Of a stretch of 45,037 nt of DNA, positions 40,613-45,037 are shown one piece after another. The notes under the pieces are model-generated. The model was not told the origin of the DNA and did no database searches. It was given only the letters and a program-made list of their open reading frames with translations. The translations under genes were made by a program, and so were the position numbers. The stretch is from Jiangella ureilytica (GTDB lineage: Bacteria > Actinomycetota > Actinomycetes > Jiangellales > Jiangellaceae): NCBI RefSeq assembly GCF_004348545.1, contig NZ_SMKL01000049.1, positions 1 to 45,037 on the forward strand, written 5' to 3'. The stretch's first letter is position 1, and every line of letters begins with the position of its first letter.

Positions 40613-42541
40613 ATGACCAGCACGCAGCCCCAGCCCCGCACCCAGCACGTCGACGAGCGCGAGGCGAGGCGAGTCGCCGAGGCCGCACGCGAGACGCGGT
40701 GGGAGAAGCCGTCGTTCGCGAAGGAGCTCTACCTCGGCCGGTTCCGGCTCGACCTCATCCACCCGCATCCGTCGCAGTCGGCCGAGGACGAGGCGACGAC
40801 GACGGCGTTCCTCGCCCGGCTGCGGAGCCTCTGCGAGGAGCTCGACGGCGCTGTCATCGAGCGCGAGGCGCGCATCCCGGACGAGTACGTGAAGGCGATG
40901 GCGCGGGCTGGCGTCTTCGGCATGAAGATCCCGCGCGAGTACGGCGGCGCCGGACTCACGCAGGTCGGCTACAACCGCGCCCTCATGCTGCTGGGCGGCG
41001 TGCACCCGTCCATCGGCGCGCTGGTGTCGGCGCACCAGTCCATCGGTGTGCCGGAGCCGGTGAAACTGTTCGGCACTGACGAGCAGAAGCGCGCCTTCCT
41101 CCCCCGCTGCGCCGCGGGCGCCATCAGCGCCTTCCTGCTCACCGAGCCCGACGTCGGCTCCGACCCGGCCCGGCTGGCCGCGGAAGCAGTCCCGACGGAC
41201 GACGGTCGGTTCTACGAGCTCAGCGGCACCAAGCTGTGGACCACCAATGGCGTCATCGCGGAGCTGCTGGTCGTCATGGCCCGGGTCCCGAGGCACGACG
41301 GCGGCCGGGGCGGCGTGACGGCGTTCGTCGTCGAGGCCGACTCGCCCGGCATCACCGTCGAGCACCGCAACGCCTTCATGGGGCTCAAGGGCATCGAGAA
41401 CGGCGTCACCCGGCTCGACCGCGTCCGTGTGCCCGCGGCGAACCGCATCGGCCGCGAGGGCGACGGTCTCAAGATCGCCCTGACGACGCTGAACACCGGC
41501 CGGCTGTCCATCCCGGCGCTGTGCGCGGCGGCGTCGAAGTGGTGCCTGAAGATCGCCCGCGAGTGGTCCGCCGAGCGGGTGCAGTGGGGTAGGCCGGTCG
41601 GCCGGCACGCCGCCGTCGCGCACAAGCTGTCCTACATCGCGGCGACGTCGTTCGCGCAGGAGGCGGTCCTCGACCTGTCGGCGCACCTGGCCGACGAAGG
41701 TCGGCGCGACATCCGCATCGAGGCGGCCATCGCGAAGCTGTGGTGCAGCGAGACGGCGTGGCAGGTCGCCGACGAGCTGGTGCAGATCCGCGGCGGTCGC
41801 GGCTACGAGACCGCCGAGTCGCTGCGGGCCCGCGGCGAGCGCGCCGTCCCCGCCGAGCAGATCCTCCGCGACCTGCGCATCAATCGCATCTTCGAGGGCT
41901 CGACCGAGATCATGCACCTGCTGATCGCCCGCGAGGCCGTCGACGCCCACCTGCAGGCCGCCGGCGACATCGTCGACCCCGAGGTGGCGCTGCCCGAGAA
42001 GGCGAAGGCCGCCGTCAGGGCGACCGGGTTCTACGCCAAGTGGCTGCCGCAGCTGGTCACCGGCGCCGGACAGCTGCCCACGTCGTACCAGGAGTTCGGC
42101 ACGCTGGCGCCACACCTGCGCTACGTCGAGCGAGCGTCGCGGCGGCTGGCGCGGTCGACGTTCTACGCGATGGCCCGCTGGCAGGGGGCGCTGGAGAAGA
42201 AGCAGGGCTTCCTCGCCCGCGTCGTCGACATCGGCGCCGAGCTGTTCGCCATCGCCGCCTGCTGCGTGCGCGCCCGCATGCTGGCCGAGCAGGGCCAGCC
42301 GGGCGCCGGCCGGCTCGCCGACGCGTTCGCGCGGCAGTCGCGGTTGCGGGTCGAGCGGCTCTTCGACGCGCTCTGGCACAACAGCGACGGCTCCGACGAG
42401 GCGCTGGCGAAGGCCGTCCTGGCCGGCGAGCACACCTGGTTCGAGGCGGACATCCTGGACCAGAGCGAGGGCACCGGCCCCTGGATCGCGCCACCGCCCA
42501 GCGGCCCGCCGGCCGAGAACGTCGCCCGCCGCGTGCTCTGA
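40613..42541 (+). CDS. Acyl-CoA dehydrogenase (long form with C-terminal extension)
   Basis: A 642-residue FAD-dependent acyl-CoA dehydrogenase, first oxidative step of beta-oxidation. The N-terminal helical and middle barrel domains show AFLLTEPDVGSDPARL and LSGTKLWTTNG; the third domain has the diphosphate/flavin segment VQIRGGRGYE and RINRIFEGSTEIM. Beyond the roughly 400-residue core, about 180 further residues form a helical extension, a layout like VLCAD/ACAD9 and mycobacterial long FadE proteins. AAGGAGG at 40601-40607 fixes the ATG at 40613; upstream in-frame readings cross the tmRNA gene. Chain-length preference is unknown; long chains are likely. Confidence 0.9.
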   Translation: MTSTQPQPRTQHVDEREARRVAEAARETRWEKPSFAKELYLGRFRLDLIHPHPSQSAEDEATTTAFLARLRSLCEELDGAVIEREARIPDEYVKAMARAGVFGMKIPREYGGAGLTQVGYNRALMLLGGVHPSIGALVSAHQSIGVPEPVKLFGTDEQKRAFLPRCAAGAISAFLLTEPDVGSDPARLAAEAVPTDDGRFYELSGTKLWTTNGVIAELLVVMARVPRHDGGRGGVTAFVVEADSPGITVEHRNAFMGLKGIENGVTRLDRVRVPAANRIGREGDGLKIALTTLNTGRLSIPALCAAASKWCLKIAREWSAERVQWGRPVGRHAAVAHKLSYIAATSFAQEAVLDLSAHLADEGRRDIRIEAAIAKLWCSETAWQVADELVQIRGGRGYETAESLRARGERAVPAEQILRDLRINRIFEGSTEIMHLLIAREAVDAHLQAAGDIVDPEVALPEKAKAAVRATGFYAKWLPQLVTGAGQLPTSYQEFGTLAPHLRYVERASRRLARSTFYAMARWQGALEKKQGFLARVVDIGAELFAIAACCVRARMLAEQGQPGAGRLADAFARQSRLRVERLFDALWHNSDGSDEALAKAVLAGEHTWFEADILDQSEGTGPWIAPPPSGPPAENVARRVL

Positions 42542-42554
42542 CCGGGCGACGCTC

Positions 42555-43052
42555 CTAGGGCTCCGGCTCGACCAGCGCCCGGGCGTACGCGGCCATCGAG
42601 CGCTGGTAGCGCGGCAGGTGCCGGGCCAGGGCGCCGACGGCGACGGAGACGGCCTCGCGCTCGCGGCCGGCGTCGGTGAGTGCCAGCGCGAGCACGGCCC
42701 GCAGGGCGTCGTCGAGGTGGTCCGAGCCGCGATCGAGCTCGGCCGTCAGCAGCTCGACGCCCTCCTGCGGCCGGCCGAGGTTGCGCACCGAGCTGGCCAG
42801 CTGGATCACCGCCCGGCGACGGCGCTCGCCCGGCAGCTCGCCGGTCAGGGCCTGCCGGTACAGCGGCTCGGCGAGATCGGGCCGGCCGGTCGAGTCGAAC
42901 GCGGAGGCCCGCTCGAACGCCGCGACGGCGCTTCCCTCGGGCAGCTCGGCGGCGAGCCCGTCGATCAGCGCGACGAAGCTCACCTCGTCGTGGTCGTCGA
43001 TCAGCGTCCAGGCCGCGGCGACCCGGCCTTCCCAGTCCTCGTCAGTGCTCAC
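42555..43052 (-). CDS. Tetratricopeptide-repeat-like protein
   Basis: A 165-residue all-helical protein with repeated helix pairs such as GRPDLAEPLYRQALTG, GRPQEGVELLTAEL and GREREAVSVAVGALARHL, matching the small actinobacterial tetratricopeptide family. The start is GTG at 43052. It probably acts as a protein-binding scaffold; no partner is evident. It converges with the acyl-CoA dehydrogenase gene across a 13-base gap with no clear terminator. Confidence 0.8.
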   Translation of the reverse strand: MSTDEDWEGRVAAAWTLIDDHDEVSFVALIDGLAAELPEGSAVAAFERASAFDSTGRPDLAEPLYRQALTGELPGERRRRAVIQLASSVRNLGRPQEGVELLTAELDRGSDHLDDALRAVLALALTDAGREREAVSVAVGALARHLPRYQRSMAAYARALVEPEP

Positions 43053-43083
43053 CCCGCCAGCCTCGCACGCCCCGGACGGCGGC

Positions 43084-44103
43084 TCAGCGCAGGGTCACCG
43101 AGCCGGAGTCGGGGACCAGCTCGATCCACACCCGGCCCGGCGGCACGTGCAGCGGCGCGCCGGCGGCGTCGGTGAGCAGCAGCGGCGCGCCCGGAGCGGC
43201 CTTCGACCACTGACCGTCGACCGCGGTGCCGGCGATGAGCAGCGTCGCGGCACCGGAGCCGGCCAGCACGGTCTCGGGGACGGGGTTGCCGGCCGGGTCC
43301 TCGTAGCCGGCGTCGCGGACCGCGACCCGCAGCACCAGGACCGTCGCCGGCCCGAAGACGTCGCCGGAGGCCGCGCGGTCGCCGTCGAGCACCCAGAGCC
43401 CGTCGTTCCAGGTCCAGCTCGAGGTGTGGGCGCCGGAGAACCGGACGTCCACCCCAGCCACGGACCGGCCGCCACCAGGAGCCGGGCCCCACGGCAGGTA
43501 CGACCCGGCCGGCACCCCGGTGCCCGCGGGCACGCCGGCCAGCGCCTCGGCGGGGTCGAGCATGACGTTGTACGGCGCCTCGCGGTCGTGGTCGCGGGCG
43601 AGCCCGTTGCCGCCGCCGGTCAGCACCGTCACGCCGGCGTCGTCCAGGGCCCGCAGCACCCGCTCCGCGCCGCCCGACGCGACCAGCACGCCGCCGGCCG
43701 GCAGCGCGATGCCGGCATCGGTGGTCCGCACCGAGCGCACCGGCCCGGCCACCGGCGGCACGGCCGACTGGTACAGCGCCGCCAGCCGGGTCAGCCCTCC
43801 CTCGACCAGCTCCTCGACCACGAGGTCGGCGGCGGACAGGCCGAGCTGCGGCGCCGCCGCCCCGGTGTTGTCGATCTTCACGACCAGCGCCGGCCGGGCG
43901 GCGTCGGCCGCCGACGCCGCGGGCAGCCCGGTGAGCGGCCAGACCGGCGCGGGAGTCGGCGACGGCGTCACCGTGGCCGACGGCGTGGGCGGTGCGGTGG
44001 ACGGCGACGGCGCCGGCGTGGCCGACCCTCCGCAGGCGGCGAGCAGCAGCACCGCCGCCAGACCGCAGGCTGCCGCCGTCGGGACCCGCCGGCGCAGGCT
44101 CAC
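43084..44103 (-). CDS. DUF3048 (YerB-like) domain lipoprotein
   Basis: A 339-residue exported lipoprotein. Signal peptide with lipobox (LLLAAC), a Pro/Ser/Thr-rich linker to about residue 55, then the DUF3048 core (WPLTGLPA, RPALVVKIDNTGAAAPQLGL, ADLVVEELVEGGLTRLAALYQS, GPVRSVRTTDAGIA) and its C-terminal part (APYNVMLDP, FSGAHTSSWTWN). It probably acts at the cell wall; the biochemical role of YerB proteins is not established. GTG start seven bases after the smpB stop, so the two are likely co-transcribed. Confidence 0.86.
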   Translation of the reverse strand: MSLRRRVPTAAACGLAAVLLLAACGGSATPAPSPSTAPPTPSATVTPSPTPAPVWPLTGLPAASAADAARPALVVKIDNTGAAAPQLGLSAADLVVEELVEGGLTRLAALYQSAVPPVAGPVRSVRTTDAGIALPAGGVLVASGGAERVLRALDDAGVTVLTGGGNGLARDHDREAPYNVMLDPAEALAGVPAGTGVPAGSYLPWGPAPGGGRSVAGVDVRFSGAHTSSWTWNDGLWVLDGDRAASGDVFGPATVLVLRVAVRDAGYEDPAGNPVPETVLAGSGAATLLIAGTAVDGQWSKAAPGAPLLLTDAAGAPLHVPPGRVWIELVPDSGSVTLR

Positions 44104-44110
44104 GCCGCGG

Positions 44111-44584
44111 TCAGCCGCGCCGCCGGGCGCGCGCCATGGCCCGCTCGGCCTCGCGCTTGGCCTCGCGCTCGGCGATGGTGTGCCGCTTGTCGTAGCTCTT
44201 CTTGCCCCGGGCCAGCGCCAGCTCGACCTTCGCGTAGCCGTCCTTGAAGTACAGCGACAACGGCACCAGTGTGAAGCCGGTCTCCTTGGTCTTGCCGATG
44301 AGCCGCTTGATCTCCTCTTTGCGCAGCAGCAGCTTGCGCGAGCGTCGCGGCGCGTGGTTGTTCCAGGTGCCGAGGTCGTACTCGGGGATGTGCACGTTGC
44401 GCAGCCAGACCTCGCCGTCGCGGACGTCGGCGAACCCGTCGACCAGCGACGCCTTGCCCGCCCGCAGCGCCTTCACCTCGGTGCCGGTGAGGACGATGCC
44501 GGCCTCGAAGGTGTCGTCGATGTGGTAGTCGTGGCGGGCCTTGCGGTTCTGGGCCACCAGGGTGCGTCCGCGCTCTCGTGCCAT
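44111..44584 (-). CDS. smpB: SsrA-binding protein SmpB
   Basis: A 157-residue SmpB, full length. The OB-fold core is clear ([67 protein letters not shown]) and so is the basic C-terminal tail that enters the ribosomal mRNA channel ([18 protein letters not shown]). It delivers tmRNA, encoded 4 kb away at 40027-40394, to stalled ribosomes. The M23 peptidase gene lies upstream on the same strand, so a shared transcript is possible. Confidence 0.96.
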   Translation of the reverse strand: MARERGRTLVAQNRKARHDYHIDDTFEAGIVLTGTEVKALRAGKASLVDGFADVRDGEVWLRNVHIPEYDLGTWNNHAPRRSRKLLLRKEEIKRLIGKTKETGFTLVPLSLYFKDGYAKVELALARGKKSYDKRHTIAEREAKREAERAMARARRRG

Positions 44585-44626
44585 GCCCCAAGGATCGCAT
44601 TTCCGGGGCCTCCGAGACGACTGCGT

Positions 44627-45037
44627 TTACCGCCCGAGGTAGTTCATCGGGTTCACGCGGTCGCCGCCCACGTAGAGCATGAAGTGCAGGTGGCAGGCGG
44701 TCGAGCTGCCGGTCGTGCCGGAGTACCCGATGATCTCCCCCTGCGAGACGCTCTCGCCGTCGCGTACCGCGAACCGGGACAGGTGGCTGTAGGTCGTCAC
44801 CATGCGCCGATGGGCGACGGCGACCTGGTTGCCGTAGGCGCCCCGGTAGTAGGCCCACTCGACGGTGCCCGCGGCGGCCGCGCGGATCGGCGTTCCGCAG
44901 TAGGCGCGGAAGTCGGTGCCGTCGTGCAGCTTGTAGACCCCGGTGACCGGGTGGACGCGCATGCCGTAGGGCGAGGTCACGTACGGGTTCGCGGTGGGGA
45001 AGGCCAGCGTGACCGCGGAGCCGCCGCCACCGCCGCC
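44627..45037 (-). CDS. M23 family metallopeptidase, C-terminal part (cut by the window edge)
   Basis: The last 136 residues of a LytM/peptidase M23 domain protein. The frame stays open to the right edge, starting in a Gly-rich linker, so the N-terminus is missing. The zinc site is complete: His and Asp in KLHDGTDF and the second pair in CHLHFML. An internal GTG at 44980 would cut into the domain and is not a real start. The enzyme should cleave peptidoglycan cross-bridges outside the cell, or activate amidases if part of an FtsX-linked set; actinobacterial genomes often place such a gene upstream of smpB after ftsEX (inferred). Confidence 0.9.
   Translation of the reverse strand, partial: GGGGGGSAVTLAFPTANPYVTSPYGMRVHPVTGVYKLHDGTDFRAYCGTPIRAAAAGTVEWAYYRGAYGNQVAVAHRRMVTTYSHLSRFAVRDGESVSQGEIIGYSGTTGSSTACHLHFMLYVGGDRVNPMNYLGR

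Overview
The window comes from a very GC-rich actinobacterium (order-level guess: Jiangellales or a neighbouring Actinomycetes lineage). The evidence is GC-saturated third codon positions, many GTG starts, Tat and lipobox signals, an actinobacterial tmRNA tag, a galactofuranose-type (Ytf-like) sugar importer and a TPM/PspA pair. No IS element, prophage, CRISPR array or tRNA is visible. Both ends cut through sequence; the right end truncates a gene.

Layout. (1) 176-6168, plus strand: a trans-4-hydroxy-L-proline catabolic cluster with two accessory subunits of a flavin dehydrogenase, an alpha-ketoglutarate-semialdehyde dehydrogenase, a DHDPS-like deaminase, a hydroxyproline epimerase and a GntR/FCD regulator. 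(2) 6679-9696: a secreted (Tat) GH127-type beta-L-arabinofuranosidase with a LamG-like domain inserted in the catalytic domain. (3) 9763-17022: mixed small genes: a TetR regulator divergent from an alpha/beta hydrolase and a RibD-like reductase, a nucleotidyltransferase, an SDR, a SUKH-like protein, a Tat-lipoprotein class V PLP enzyme, a YbhB/PEBP protein, and a pseudogene with two single-base deletions. (4) 17723-23644: a LacI regulator and a YtfQ-YtfR-YtfT-YjfF-like furanose importer. (5) 23746-28560: TPM-domain protein, PspA, an atypical SDR and a zinc-free MDR oxidoreductase. (6) 28640-39600, minus strand: a tightly overlapping purine catabolic operon running guanine deaminase, xanthine dehydrogenase (two subunits and XdhC), DUF6986, uricase, OHCU decarboxylase, HIU hydrolase, allantoinase, (S)-ureidoglycine aminohydrolase. 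(7) 39685-45037: a degraded pseudogene, tmRNA, acyl-CoA dehydrogenase, a TPR-like protein, a DUF3048 lipoprotein, SmpB and a truncated M23 peptidase.

How the parts connect. A GTTNCCGGTAAC operator occurs upstream of the arabinofuranosidase, upstream of lacI and upstream of the importer. This suggests one regulon that releases a furanose sugar outside the cell and imports it, although the genes lie 11 kb apart. A second shared motif, TCACACATNAGTGAA, lies in front of a hydroxyproline gene and in front of the purine operon, which may indicate common nitrogen or carbon control. The purine operon carries guanine to ureidoglycolate except for the allantoate hydrolysis step, which is not encoded here. 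tmRNA and SmpB, the two trans-translation partners, lie about 4 kb apart.
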